A stretch of 32,166 nucleotides of DNA from NCBI GenBank assembly GCA_020351875.1, contig CP070671.1, positions 3,116,122 to 3,148,287 of the forward strand. Reading direction: 5' to 3'. Of the stretch, positions 1-8,606 are shown piece after piece (position 1 is the stretch's first letter; every line of letters starts with the position of its first letter). The notes below the pieces were generated by a model. That model was not told where the DNA came from. It saw nothing but the letters and a program-made list of their open reading frames with translations, and made no database searches. Origin of the DNA: Chromatiales bacterium. Lineage in GTDB: Bacteria; Pseudomonadota; Gammaproteobacteria; Steroidobacterales; GCA-2729495. Both the position numbers and the translations under genes were made by a program.

Positions 1-1
1 C

Positions 2-592
2 AGCAGTTTTCCGCTGGTGCTGAACTCGTTCAACAGCGAGCGTTTCGTTGCCGACAATCCGTTCGGCTTTGCTGACCGGTACGCGGGCGATGCAGCGTTC
101 TTGAGCCGCAAGGATGCCTTGGGGGGAGGCCGTTACGCGACAAACTTCGTGGACGATGTGCGACGCGTGGAGACCGAGATATTCGATATCCGTGGCAAAG
201 GCAGTGGCTACCAGGGCTGGGCGATGGCCGGCAACAGCATGATCAAACTGCACATCGCCGACATACCCCCGGGAAGGTACAAGAAGGCGCACCGTCACAG
301 CACCGACGCATTCATCTTGCTGCTGTCGGGGACCGGTTTTTCGGTGACCTGGCCGGAAGGGTTCTACAACAAGCGCCAGCGCGTGGACTGGCGGCCCGGG
401 ACGCTCTTTGTGCCGCCCACCTACTGGTACCACCAGCATCTCAATACTGGCACCACAGCGGCTCGGTACCTGGCCATCAATGCGACCTACCTGCTGCAGG
501 ACCTGGGTTTGCGATTCGAGGACCAGCTCGAAAGTGACCTGCCCGAGGTCAGGGCAGAGTGGCAGCAGGAACTCGCCGGGCAGCAACAATGA
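2..592 (+). CDS. Cupin-domain protein, 5' end outside window
   Basis: The reading frame is open to the left edge, so the N-terminus is missing; an internal GTG at 17 is unlikely to be the true start. A single cupin barrel is visible: a His-Arg-His metal motif (bases ~292-300), then a Pro-Gly turn, then a second motif with His-Gln-His-Leu-Asn (bases ~433-447). These match the two conserved cupin motifs, although the acidic ligand usually found after HxH is not obvious (Thr-Asp follows). Cupins of this kind are metal-dependent sugar isomerases, dioxygenases or binding proteins; the substrate cannot be read here. The stop lies inside an ATGA overlap with the ATP-grasp gene, so the two are probably co-translated. 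A sugar- or small-molecule-tailoring role fits the neighbouring ligase and flippase but is inferred. Confidence 0.75.
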   Translation, partial: SSFPLVLNSFNSERFVADNPFGFADRYAGDAAFLSRKDALGGGRYATNFVDDVRRVETEIFDIRGKGSGYQGWAMAGNSMIKLHIADIPPGRYKKAHRHSTDAFILLLSGTGFSVTWPEGFYNKRQRVDWRPGTLFVPPTYWYHQHLNTGTTAARYLAINATYLLQDLGLRFEDQLESDLPEVRAEWQQELAGQQQ

Positions 593-1887
593 TGAACCTG
601 CTGATCACAAACACCCAGGAGGAACAGCCTTACTTAATACTACGAAGCTTGGTCGAAGAGGCCGACCGGGTCGTGGTGACGATCTCCGGCGATAGCCTGT
701 TCCAGCGCTGGGCCGGCATGTCCCAGTGGTCGCGCTTCGTCAGCAAGCGTTACCGGGTGCCTGATTGCGCAGCGGACTGGCGGTCGGGCCTGATCCAGCC
801 GGAAAACACACCGGCCGAGGCGCGGTACATCCAGCGCATCGAGGAAATCTGCAAGGCAGAAGCCATCGACGTGATCTTTCCGTCGTACGACGCGGAGGTC
901 TACGTCTTCGCGAAGAACAAGGAGCGGCTGGCCGCGCAGGGCATTGTCGCGGTGGTGCAGGACTATGAGTCGCTGACGTCGATCCTCGACAAGTCCCTGA
1001 CCCTCGCGGCAGCGGAGAAAGTCGGGTTCCCGATCCCACGGACTTTCGTGCCCGCTGATCGCGAGGCGCTTGCCGCGGTCATGGAACAGAGCGATCCCCC
1101 CTGGGTGCTGAAGCCGAGGTTGAACGCTCACGGCGTTAATATTGTGTTTGCCAGCGATCAGGAGGAACTGGCCTCTGCTTTCCGGAAACTGAGCCAGGCA
1201 CAGGCGCGGCCAATCGTGCAGGAATACGTGCCATCGACGACGAAACGAAACTTCTACCTGGTCGTCAACCGTGATTCTGAAATCGTTTCCCTGTTTTCAC
1301 CAGAGGTGCAGCGAACTCGTAAAGTCGGTGTCGTCAAACCCTGTGCAGCTGTCATCTCGACGACGGAGATACCGTTTGTCGATAAAGTGCAGGCGCTGCT
1401 GCGCGAGCTGGGCGTCTGGGGCACGATGACCCTGCAAACCGTGATTGACGATCGGGACGGCACCCCGAAACTCATGGAGATCAACCCCCGCGTGGGCCAC
1501 AACCTGTGGTATCGGACCGTGCTTGGCCTCAACGAGCCGCTGATTGCCGTGCGCCTGGCGCGGGGACAGGATCCGGGTCAGCTACCCGCGTTCAGGGAGG
1601 GTGTCCTCCTGCTCGATCCGTTATGGGATTTCCTGCACCTGCTGGGTCAGGTGGTCGACCAGTCCTTCGCGAGGATCCGTGCGCTGTTTCGCGGGGCTGA
1701 GCAAGACAGCGGTGCGCTGGAAAAGGAATCCATCCGTGAATTGCTAAGGGACTACCGGGCGGAGTACTTCACCCGCCGCCCACGGGTGACGAGCCCGCTC
1801 AACCGCGATCTGCTCACGGATCCCCTGCCGCCGATCGTCCGAATCATCAAGACCGTTGCCGAGGCGTTGATCAGGCGCGCGCGATGA
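589..1887 (+). CDS. ATP-grasp domain carboxylate-amine ligase-like protein
   Basis: This is an ATP-grasp enzyme of about 432 residues. After an N-terminal Rossmann-like pre-ATP-grasp region come the ATP-binding strand WVLKPRLNAHG and the C-terminal metal-binding motif LMEINPRVG, as in carbamoyl-phosphate-synthase-like ATP-grasp proteins. Such enzymes activate a carboxylate as an acyl phosphate and join it to an amine or other nucleophile. The start is ATG at 589, overlapping the upstream stop as ATGA, or the adjacent ATG at 592; an in-frame codon at 559 lies inside the cupin gene and is less likely. The stop overlaps the flippase start, again as ATGA. Placement between a cupin and a flippase suggests it adds an amino acid or similar group to a glycan or lipid-linked precursor before export. 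Substrate unknown. Confidence 0.85.
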   Translation: MMNLLITNTQEEQPYLILRSLVEEADRVVVTISGDSLFQRWAGMSQWSRFVSKRYRVPDCAADWRSGLIQPENTPAEARYIQRIEEICKAEAIDVIFPSYDAEVYVFAKNKERLAAQGIVAVVQDYESLTSILDKSLTLAAAEKVGFPIPRTFVPADREALAAVMEQSDPPWVLKPRLNAHGVNIVFASDQEELASAFRKLSQAQARPIVQEYVPSTTKRNFYLVVNRDSEIVSLFSPEVQRTRKVGVVKPCAAVISTTEIPFVDKVQALLRELGVWGTMTLQTVIDDRDGTPKLMEINPRVGHNLWYRTVLGLNEPLIAVRLARGQDPGQLPAFREGVLLLDPLWDFLHLLGQVVDQSFARIRALFRGAEQDSGALEKESIRELLRDYRAEYFTRRPRVTSPLNRDLLTDPLPPIVRIIKTVAEALIRRAR

Positions 1888-3356
1888 GTTCGCCCTCGTC
1901 GCAGGCGCAGCGCGTTGCCCGCAATTTCACCTGGCTGTCGCTGCAAGAGGCGGTGATCCGGATTGTCGGCCTGGTGCTGGCGGTGTATCTCGCCCGCACG
2001 CTGAGCCCCGCGTCCTACGGTGAGCTGGGTCTCGCGCTCGCGATCGTCGCCATCGCCACTACGCAGGTGCAGGCGGGCACCGGGTCACGGGCCACTCGCC
2101 AGACGGCGCTGAATCCTGGCGCCGTGCCCGACATCCACGCCCAGCTCATCGGGTTCCGGATCACCGTCGCGGCCGTGGCAATCGTGGTCCTGCTCGCGAT
2201 GGCCCCGCTGCTGTCGGAGTTGTTGTCCTTTCCGACTGTCCTGCTGGGGCTTTGCGCCTTGCTGCTCCTGCGACCCGCCTTGACGGTCGTGTGGGCATTT
2301 CGCGGACTGGACCAGATGCACGTGACCGCCATCGCCGACATGATCGAAAAGGTGTTGACGTTGCTCGGGGTCGTGCTGCTCGTCCGGGGGCAGGGGAACG
2401 ACGTGCTGTGGGCCCCGGTCGTCGAGGTGGCAGCCGGCCTGTTAATGGTGGTGTGGCTCCGCAGGCGGCTCAGCCATGTTTACCCGGGCCTGGCCATTGA
2501 ATTTCGCACGCACGATTGGCCGGATATCGCCCGTGAAGCCATGCCCCTGGGCCTTGCGGCTTTGATGGCGTCGCTGTCCCTGCATGGTCCGGTCCTGTTG
2601 CTGGGCTGGCTGAGCACCGCGGAATCGGCCGCGGGGTTCCTGGTCGCACAAAAAGTGATGCTGACTTTTGCCGCGCTGGTCATCGTGATTAATCGCGCGG
2701 CGTTCCCGTCGACCAGCCGGCTACTGACCGGCGACAGCGCGGATGCGCTGGCACTGCTGGCAAATCTGCTGCGCTACTACCTGGTCATGATTGCGCCAAT
2801 GTTCGTGCTGATCGCCTTTTTCGCCGAGCCGTTCCTGGTGTGGCTGTTCGGTGCAGAATACGCCGGCACCGGTCTCACGTTGATTGTCCTGCTCGTCGCG
2901 CTGCCTTTCCTGGCCCTCAATCATTTCCAGCTCTTTTTGCTGCGAGCTCTGCCCCGACCACGCTGGGTGTTGATCACCCGCATCGTTGGTGCAGTTGTCC
3001 TGTTGCCGCTGGCAGTCGTGCTGATACCGAGGGCCGGCATGCCGGGTGCGGCGATGGCATACGTCGGCAGCGAGATCGCCGCGATGGCCATGCTGCTCTT
3101 CGTGGTGCGTGAGGCTACCGGGGGCTTGCCGTTGAACCTGCGTTGTGCGGGGCCCATAGTCGCCGGCGCCGCGGCGGCGCTGGCCTACTGGCTGGCTGCC
3201 GACTGGCCGATTCTGCTGAGTCTGCCGCTGGCGGTGGTCATTTACGTGGCCGCCGTATTGCTCACCGGGGGCGTCACGGTCGATGAGCTCCGGGCGCTGC
3301 CCGAGTTAGTTCGGCGCACCGTTCGCGAGCCGACGCAGCCGAAGTCGGCTAATTGA
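1884..3356 (+). CDS. Polysaccharide flippase, Wzx/MATE-like (MOP superfamily)
   Basis: This 490-residue integral membrane protein has about 12-14 hydrophobic segments spread over its whole length. The N-terminus fits O-antigen/polysaccharide flippases: a short basic lead, an aromatic helix near NFTWLSLQEAVIRIVG, then a LARTLSPASYGELGLA loop. Such proteins move lipid-linked oligosaccharides across the inner membrane. The start ATG overlaps the ATP-grasp stop (ATGA), so the flippase is coupled to it and probably exports the product modified by that enzyme. Its last 8 bases overlap the end of the convergent tctB gene. It could instead act on another lipid-linked cargo; the family call is firm, the cargo is not. 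Confidence 0.88.
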   Translation: MSSPSSQAQRVARNFTWLSLQEAVIRIVGLVLAVYLARTLSPASYGELGLALAIVAIATTQVQAGTGSRATRQTALNPGAVPDIHAQLIGFRITVAAVAIVVLLAMAPLLSELLSFPTVLLGLCALLLLRPALTVVWAFRGLDQMHVTAIADMIEKVLTLLGVVLLVRGQGNDVLWAPVVEVAAGLLMVVWLRRRLSHVYPGLAIEFRTHDWPDIAREAMPLGLAALMASLSLHGPVLLLGWLSTAESAAGFLVAQKVMLTFAALVIVINRAAFPSTSRLLTGDSADALALLANLLRYYLVMIAPMFVLIAFFAEPFLVWLFGAEYAGTGLTLIVLLVALPFLALNHFQLFLLRALPRPRWVLITRIVGAVVLLPLAVVLIPRAGMPGAAMAYVGSEIAAMAMLLFVVREATGGLPLNLRCAGPIVAGAAAALAYWLAADWPILLSLPLAVVIYVAAVLLTGGVTVDELRALPELVRRTVREPTQPKSAN

Positions 3357-3825
3357 TGAGCTCCAACAGCACGCCTTGTGGCAGCTCGGCCCGGAACAGA
3401 ATGCCGAACAGCAAGTGCACGGCGATGCCAAGGGCAAGCGCGAATAGGCTGCTGAACACCCAACGCTCGCCGCTATGCCAGCGCAGCCAGGCCAGGCAGA
3501 ACAGGGCGGAGCCGGGCGCGGTGCCGAAGAGCCACACGGCCAATGGCAACGCAGCGATCCACGCCAGGGCGGGGCTTAGCGAGCCGTTGCCATTCCCGCC
3601 AGTCTCGCCACTGCCGCCGGGCTGAGGGGCAGTGTGCCCAGCCCCGCGTGGCCACCTGAGCGGCAGCTGTTCGATCGCCAGTTGCAGCAGCAGCAACAGC
3701 AGGGTCACTGCCAACACTGCCTGCGCAATCCAGGCCGAACGCGTGCTCAACTCGACGGACGCCCATAAGCAGCCGGATGTGACCAGGACGAAGACAACGG
3801 TCAGCAGGCTGTGTCCTTTTTTCAT
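3349..3825 (-). CDS. tctB: Tripartite tricarboxylate transporter small membrane subunit, TctB family
   Basis: This 158-residue membrane protein has four hydrophobic helices (roughly residues 8-25, 33-52, 85-103 and 120-143) and a Gly/Pro/Asn-rich linker between the second and third. Size, topology and position beside tctA identify it as TctB, the poorly conserved small integral subunit of TTT secondary carboxylate transporters. Its ATG overlaps the tctA stop in an ATGA junction, so it is the last gene of the receptor-TctC-TctA-TctB operon. Its stop lies 8 bases inside the 3' end of the convergent flippase gene. Taken alone the sequence would be weak evidence; the neighbourhood makes the call. 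Confidence 0.82.
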   Translation of the reverse strand: MKKGHSLLTVVFVLVTSGCLWASVELSTRSAWIAQAVLAVTLLLLLLQLAIEQLPLRWPRGAGHTAPQPGGSGETGGNGNGSLSPALAWIAALPLAVWLFGTAPGSALFCLAWLRWHSGERWVFSSLFALALGIAVHLLFGILFRAELPQGVLLELIN

Positions 3826-5333
3826 CGCTGGCGCCGAATTTCCCTGATGCGGCCCAGGAAGGCGGGCAGCAAGAGATTGCCCAGCGTCAGCGCGAGCAGC
3901 AACAACACGCCGGGGCGCGAAAAGAAGTCGATGCGGCCCAGTTCCTGCAGCCGCAGTGTCAGGTGCAGGTTGGTCTCGAACAGTGGCGCCAGCGCGATCG
4001 CAATCACCAGTGGTATCCGGGGCCAGGCATACCGCTTCATCAGGTAGCCCAGCACACCGAAGACCAGCGCGCAGGCAACGTCGGCCAGCAGGCCACGGTA
4101 CTGCTGGGACGCGATCACCGCGAGGACCAGGATAACCGGAATCAGTCGCGTCGTCCGGATGGTCCCCAGCCGGGCCATCGGGTTCACGAGCGTCAGTCCC
4201 AGCAGGGAGGTGACCCAGTTGGACAGAAACAGCGACCAGATCAGCACGAACACGAGCACCAGGTTGTCGTTCAACATTTCACGGCCGGGCGCCAGGCCGT
4301 GCAACGCCAGCGCGCCGAGCAGCACCGCGGTACCGGTGCCACCGGGAATGCCCAGCGCAAGTGTCGGTACCAGCGCACCGCCGTCTTTGGCGTCATTGGC
4401 GGCTTCCGGCGCCAGCACACCGCGAATGTCGCCCTGGCCGAAGCGCGAGCGATCGCCTGCGGATTGCCCGGCGTGACCGTAGGCGATGAAACCCGCCACG
4501 GAGCTGCCGATGCCGGGTATCGCCCCGATCACCGTGCCGATCACCGAACTGCGCAGGAACAGGCCGAAATGCCGGCCCACCGAACGAATGCCTTCGCCGA
4601 CACTGCCGCGCAGATCCTGTGTCCGCAACTGGCCCGACAAGGTCTCTCTGCGGCTCATGATCAGGTCGATGACTTCGGCGAGCGCAAACAAGCCCAGGAA
4701 CACCGGCACCAGGCTCAGGCCATCTGCCAGGTAGTCGATGCCAAAGGTAAAGCGCAGTTCGGCGGTCCGCGGGTCATAACCGATGAAGGCCAGCTGCAGG
4801 CCCAGGCCGGCTGCCGCCAGACCCTTGACCAGGGAGTTGCCTGCCAGTGCCGCCAGCATGGTCAGCCCCCAGATAGCCAGTAACAGGTACTCGGGGGGTC
4901 CCAGTGCGATGGCCGCATAGCGCATCACCGGAATCAGCCCGACCAGCATCAACACGCCGAAGGTCGAGCCCAGTGCGGAGGCAGTGGCCGCGCAACCGAT
5001 GGCCGTGCGGGCCTTGCCCTGCTGCGTCAACGGGTAGCCGTCCAGCAGCGTTGCCGCGTTTTGCGCCTTGCCCGGTATGTTGAACAGGATGGCGGTGACC
5101 GAACCCATGAACGTGGCCCCGCCGACAAAGGCACCAAAGATCAGCATCACGTGCAGCGGGTCCCAGCTGATCGTCAGCGGAATGGCCAGCGCCATCAGGG
5201 TCGAGCTGTTCAGGCCGGGACTGGCCGAAAACAGCATCGCGAGGATGGTCGCGGCCAGTGGATACAGGAGGTAGGGCCACGAGAAGACCAGCCTCAAAGC
5301 TTCCAGGGCGGCGTCAAGTACGGCAGTGTCCAT
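3822..5333 (-). CDS. tctA: Tripartite tricarboxylate transporter large permease, TctA family
   Basis: This 503-residue polytopic protein has the typical length of TctA permeases. Family motifs are present in order: an N-terminal FNIPGKAQNAATLLDGYP segment (residues ~85-102), a central GAIPGIGSSVAGFIAYGHAG segment (~268-287) and LVPTLALGIPGG followed by LHGLAPG (~318-350). TctA forms the transport channel and works with the small subunit TctB and a periplasmic TctC-type receptor, driven by an ion gradient. The start ATG at 5333 lies 12 bases after the TctC stop, and the stop overlaps the tctB start. Substrate specificity (citrate, other di/tricarboxylates or aromatic acids) cannot be read from the permease. 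Confidence 0.95.
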   Translation of the reverse strand: MDTAVLDAALEALRLVFSWPYLLYPLAATILAMLFSASPGLNSSTLMALAIPLTISWDPLHVMLIFGAFVGGATFMGSVTAILFNIPGKAQNAATLLDGYPLTQQGKARTAIGCAATASALGSTFGVLMLVGLIPVMRYAAIALGPPEYLLLAIWGLTMLAALAGNSLVKGLAAAGLGLQLAFIGYDPRTAELRFTFGIDYLADGLSLVPVFLGLFALAEVIDLIMSRRETLSGQLRTQDLRGSVGEGIRSVGRHFGLFLRSSVIGTVIGAIPGIGSSVAGFIAYGHAGQSAGDRSRFGQGDIRGVLAPEAANDAKDGGALVPTLALGIPGGTGTAVLLGALALHGLAPGREMLNDNLVLVFVLIWSLFLSNWVTSLLGLTLVNPMARLGTIRTTRLIPVILVLAVIASQQYRGLLADVACALVFGVLGYLMKRYAWPRIPLVIAIALAPLFETNLHLTLRLQELGRIDFFSRPGVLLLLALTLGNLLLPAFLGRIREIRRQR

Positions 5334-5345
5334 CCGCGGCTTCGC

Positions 5346-6443
5346 CTACTGGCGAATCTGTTCGATCGCCGCTTCGAGCAGTGGCTGGAATTGCGCGAGT
5401 TGCCGGGCGGCCATCAACAGGTCCTGGTGGGCGGTCTGCCGGTCGGCGGGACCGAGTTTCAATTCGGCCCGTTCGGCGGCCGCGAGCAGTTCCGCGCTGC
5501 TCAGGACGTCAAACAGCACTGTGCCCAGGCAGGCACTCATCGGTTCCGGTAATCCCGCCGGTGCGACAACGAGTCGGCCGCTGCGCAGGATGTTGCCCAG
5601 GGCCTGCGCGTCGCGCTCGGCCTCTGCCGCGGTTCTGCCAGTCGCCGCGGCACGCTGTCGTGCCAGGCCGTCCGGCCCGCCCAGCAACGGGATCCCCCGC
5701 CCGGCAGCACCGGGCGAGCCGTTGACCTGCAGCAGGGGGAGCAACTCGCCGGACTCCATGTAGCGCCGGGCGGTATCGACGTTGTGGATCACGATGTCCA
5801 CTTCGCCGCGGATCGTCGCCAGCGTGCGCATCGCATTACCGACATACCCGGTCACCAGCGCGACACGAAGGCCGATCAGCGATGCGGTCACCGGCACTGC
5901 GAGAAAGCTGGACGACCCGGCGTCACGCACACCGACCAGCACGGGTGTGTTGTCCGAAGATCGCAGCAGGGCATCGATATCGGTAAAGCCTGACCCATCA
6001 CCGGTGAACATGACGTAGTCGCTGGCCACCACGCGTCCCAGGGTAGTGAAGTCTGTCGCCGGATCCGGTACCGCACCGTTGCCGATAATCTTCGCGGTCA
6101 GCAGCCCGGGTGCGTTGATGATGCCGATGGATTTGCCATCCGGCGGTGCGTCACGAATGGTCAGTGCGGCCACGATGCCGCCGGCCTCGGGCCGGTTGTC
6201 GATCACCAGTCGGGCGTCGAGCCGTGCTTCAATGAAGGGCTGCAGCAACCGGGAATAGGCATCGAAGGAGCCGCCAGGCTTGGACGGCAGAATCCACCGG
6301 ATCGTGTGCCCGGACAGCCCGGACAGCCCGGCGCAGTCGGCTGCGGGCGATGGTGCCGCTCGGGGCGTGATCGGGAGCAGGGACAGCAGGGCGGCCAGTA
6401 AGCACAGCGACCGCATTGCACGCAGGTGCCAGGGACCCCGCAC
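5346..6443 (-). CDS. tctC: TctC/Bug-family periplasmic substrate-binding protein
   Basis: A signal peptide (hydrophobic stretch from MRSLCLLAALLSLLP, cleavage near PRAAPS) precedes a Bug/TctC solute-binding domain. The early strand-loop IRWILPSKPGGSFDAYSR and the NRPEAGG motif match the carboxylate-binding loops of the family. Length is about 365 residues from the GTG at 6443, or 356 from ATG at 6416, which gives a cleaner signal peptide; neither has a strong Shine-Dalgarno sequence. It delivers its ligand to the TctA/TctB permease encoded just downstream. Its first codon lies two bases after the receptor gene's stop, so it is tightly linked to an outer-membrane receptor. The usual glycine-aspartate ligand loops look slightly diverged, so the ligand may not be citrate. 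Confidence 0.9.
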   Translation of the reverse strand: MRGPWHLRAMRSLCLLAALLSLLPITPRAAPSPAADCAGLSGLSGHTIRWILPSKPGGSFDAYSRLLQPFIEARLDARLVIDNRPEAGGIVAALTIRDAPPDGKSIGIINAPGLLTAKIIGNGAVPDPATDFTTLGRVVASDYVMFTGDGSGFTDIDALLRSSDNTPVLVGVRDAGSSSFLAVPVTASLIGLRVALVTGYVGNAMRTLATIRGEVDIVIHNVDTARRYMESGELLPLLQVNGSPGAAGRGIPLLGGPDGLARQRAAATGRTAAEAERDAQALGNILRSGRLVVAPAGLPEPMSACLGTVLFDVLSSAELLAAAERAELKLGPADRQTAHQDLLMAARQLAQFQPLLEAAIEQIRQ

Positions 6444-6445
6444 GG

Positions 6446-8359
6446 TCAGAACTCTAGATTCAGACCGACATTGATCGACCGGCCTTCCCGGGGGAAACCC
6501 AGCCGGTGCTCGTAGTTGGTGTCATCCAGGTTCGACACGGCGACATAGGCTTGGTAGTTGTCCGAGAATGCCACCTGCGCCTTCGCGTTCGCGACGAAGA
6601 AGCTGGAGACTTGCTGGTACTCGCCGTCCGGATCGAGGTCGTACAACCCGGTGATAAAGATGCCGTTGAACGACAACAGGACGTTGAATGGCAGCCGGTA
6701 GCGAAACTCGGTCTGCGTGGTGTGCTTCGGCCGGCTGCGCAACTGGCGGCTGCCGCCGGTGGGCAGTTCTTCGTCGGCGTCGAGGAAGTTGTAGGACAGG
6801 CGCGCAAACACCGTGTCGGTGAACCAGCCGCCGGCCGCCATCTCCACGCCCTGGAACGTCACTGTGTCGAGGTTCGTATAGGGCGATTGCCGGTTCGGCC
6901 GTTCGATCAGGTCATCCACGTCGCTGCGAAACAGGGAAACGTCACCGCTGATGCCCGATGTAAACGAATAGGCAAGGCCCACTTCGTAGTTGTTGGTGCT
7001 CTGTGGTTCCAGGTCAGGGTTGCCCCACCGCCGGCGGTACAGTTCGCGCATTTTTGGATAGCGCGTGCGCTGCGCAGCGGACGCGTGGAAACGCAGGTCC
7101 GGCGTTGCCTGCCAGGCCAGCGCTGCCTGCGGGTTCAGTTCGTCGGTCGACCCGCCGGATTCCGTCGGGTCGAAATAGCTGTAGATCAGACCTGCCGCCA
7201 GCGACAGGCGTTCGGTGACCCAGAACTGGTCTTCCACCGCGAGCGTATAGGTGGTCAGCTCCGCCTTGTCGCCGGAGTCCAGCACGCCGTCGGCCTTAAA
7301 GACGTCGGTTTGCGCGCCGCCGGCAAGCACGAGCGAATTGGTGTCCGAAGTCTCGATCGTGGAATACAAGCGGCCGCCGTAGGAATAGTCGTCCGCCTTC
7401 TCGACTTCGTCGATCACGGAATAGCTTTCGTCGGTGTAAATGGTGAGCTTGCTGTCGTAGTCGTTATAGAAAACGGTCATGGACAGGGGTATCACGGAGA
7501 AATGATTCGACAGGCCCACCGTCGTGCGCCGGGATTTCGTCAGTCGCTCGAAGTCCGGGTCATCCACGCCGGCTTCAACCGGCAGGCCTTTCTCTGCATC
7601 GGCCCAGCTGAAAAACATTGACGTGTGTCCGATCGGCGTTGTCTGAGCATCCACGTGGAACAGCACGCTGTCGCGTTCGAAATCGCTGTTCACCCGGTCG
7701 CCGGAAGGCTGGTTCAGTCGGCCATCGTAGCTGTCGGACAGTGAGTAGTCGTCGGCCTCCTGGTGCTGGCCCGACAGGCTGAAGCTGACGTTGTCATTGC
7801 CGGCGGCGAAACGCCCGGCGTAGAGACGCTGGTCGTCGCTGCCCGTTTCCAGCCGCCCGGAAAAGAGCTTATCGACGACGCCGGTGTTCGGCAGGATATC
7901 GACCACGCCGCCCTGGGCGTTGGTGCCGTAAATCACCGACGGTGCGCTCTTGATGATCCGGATTGTCGACACGCTTTTCAGCGCGATCTCGTTCAGATCC
8001 AAGCCGCCCTCGAAATTCTGCGCGATGGGTACGCCGTCGAACAGGATCAACAGATCACGCTCGCGAAAGCCCCGGATCCAGAGGCGCGCGTCACCGGACG
8101 TACCACCGTACAGCACGTTCACACCGGGCACGTAGGTCAGGGCGTCACCGGCAGTCCGGGCATTCCAGGCACTGAAATCCTGCCTGGTTGCCTCGCGCAC
8201 GATGACGGAGCGGGGCGCATCGACCTGCTTCGCCGTTACCAGCACTTCCGGTAACGGGAAAGGCGGCACATCACCAGCCTCCGGTTGCGCGTCCTCGGCA
8301 ACGGTTATCGTGGCCGCGCCGGTGAGGCAGGCCAGGAGCATTACACGAATCAGGATCAA
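6446..8359 (-). CDS. TonB-dependent outer-membrane receptor
   Basis: This 637-residue receptor has a signal peptide (cleavage near ITVAED), a TonB-box-like PEVLVTA segment and a plug domain at about residues 45-165 with the typical LTYVPGVNV, WIRGF and LFDGVPI motifs. A 22-strand barrel follows and ends in the terminal aromatic residue needed for outer-membrane insertion (LNLEF). It imports a scarce or large ligand in a TonB/ExbBD-energised way. The TctC, TctA and TctB genes follow at 2, 12 and -4 bases, so receptor and inner-membrane carrier are very likely one uptake route. The start drawn is TTG at 8359; ATG at 8341 (residue 7) is an alternative and shortens the signal peptide. Closest known style is siderophore/vitamin or carboxylate-chelate receptors; ligand unknown. 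Confidence 0.92.
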   Translation of the reverse strand: MILIRVMLLACLTGAATITVAEDAQPEAGDVPPFPLPEVLVTAKQVDAPRSVIVREATRQDFSAWNARTAGDALTYVPGVNVLYGGTSGDARLWIRGFRERDLLILFDGVPIAQNFEGGLDLNEIALKSVSTIRIIKSAPSVIYGTNAQGGVVDILPNTGVVDKLFSGRLETGSDDQRLYAGRFAAGNDNVSFSLSGQHQEADDYSLSDSYDGRLNQPSGDRVNSDFERDSVLFHVDAQTTPIGHTSMFFSWADAEKGLPVEAGVDDPDFERLTKSRRTTVGLSNHFSVIPLSMTVFYNDYDSKLTIYTDESYSVIDEVEKADDYSYGGRLYSTIETSDTNSLVLAGGAQTDVFKADGVLDSGDKAELTTYTLAVEDQFWVTERLSLAAGLIYSYFDPTESGGSTDELNPQAALAWQATPDLRFHASAAQRTRYPKMRELYRRRWGNPDLEPQSTNNYEVGLAYSFTSGISGDVSLFRSDVDDLIERPNRQSPYTNLDTVTFQGVEMAAGGWFTDTVFARLSYNFLDADEELPTGGSRQLRSRPKHTTQTEFRYRLPFNVLLSFNGIFITGLYDLDPDGEYQQVSSFFVANAKAQVAFSDNYQAYVAVSNLDDTNYEHRLGFPREGRSINVGLNLEF

Positions 8360-8396
8360 GATTCTGTCTGTTGCGACTTCTTGTGGGTCGCTTATA

Positions 8397-8418
8397 GAAT
8401 CAGTATAGAAGCTGATTC
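8397..8418 (-). promoter_or_regulatory. Inverted repeat upstream of the receptor operon
   Basis: GAATCAG (8397-8403) and its exact reverse complement CTGATTC (8412-8418) are separated by 8 bases, about 40 bases upstream of the receptor start. On the minus strand the spacer and left arm hold TATACT and TATAAG, either of which could be a -10 box. A further GAATCAG lies exactly 50 bases away at 8347-8353. There is no T-run, so it is not a terminator. The layout suits an operator controlling the uptake operon, but no known regulator consensus is recognised. Confidence 0.35.
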
Positions 8419-8606
8419 AGGCGAATACCATCGAGGCCTTGCGCCGCGACCCGCGCTCGAAGCCCCGTCACGTCTCTAGTCTGGTCCGGCGCACGGGTGC
8501 CGGAAAACCTTACGATCGGGCTGCGTGGCCAAAGGCGACATAATTCACTGTGCACGACGCCTGCACGACGTCGCGCGCGAACTCACAATGGGATCGGTCG
8601 GGGTGG

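Noticed and set aside
6506..7621. 371-codon open frame on plus, antisense to the TonB receptor
   Set aside because: No domain sense; the receptor on the other strand is unmistakable, and GC-rich DNA keeps such frames open.
8327..8341. LLAC in the receptor signal peptide as a lipobox
   Set aside because: Leu at -2 is unusual, a hydrophobic stretch continues past the Cys, and the C-terminal barrel signature fits an outer-membrane receptor.
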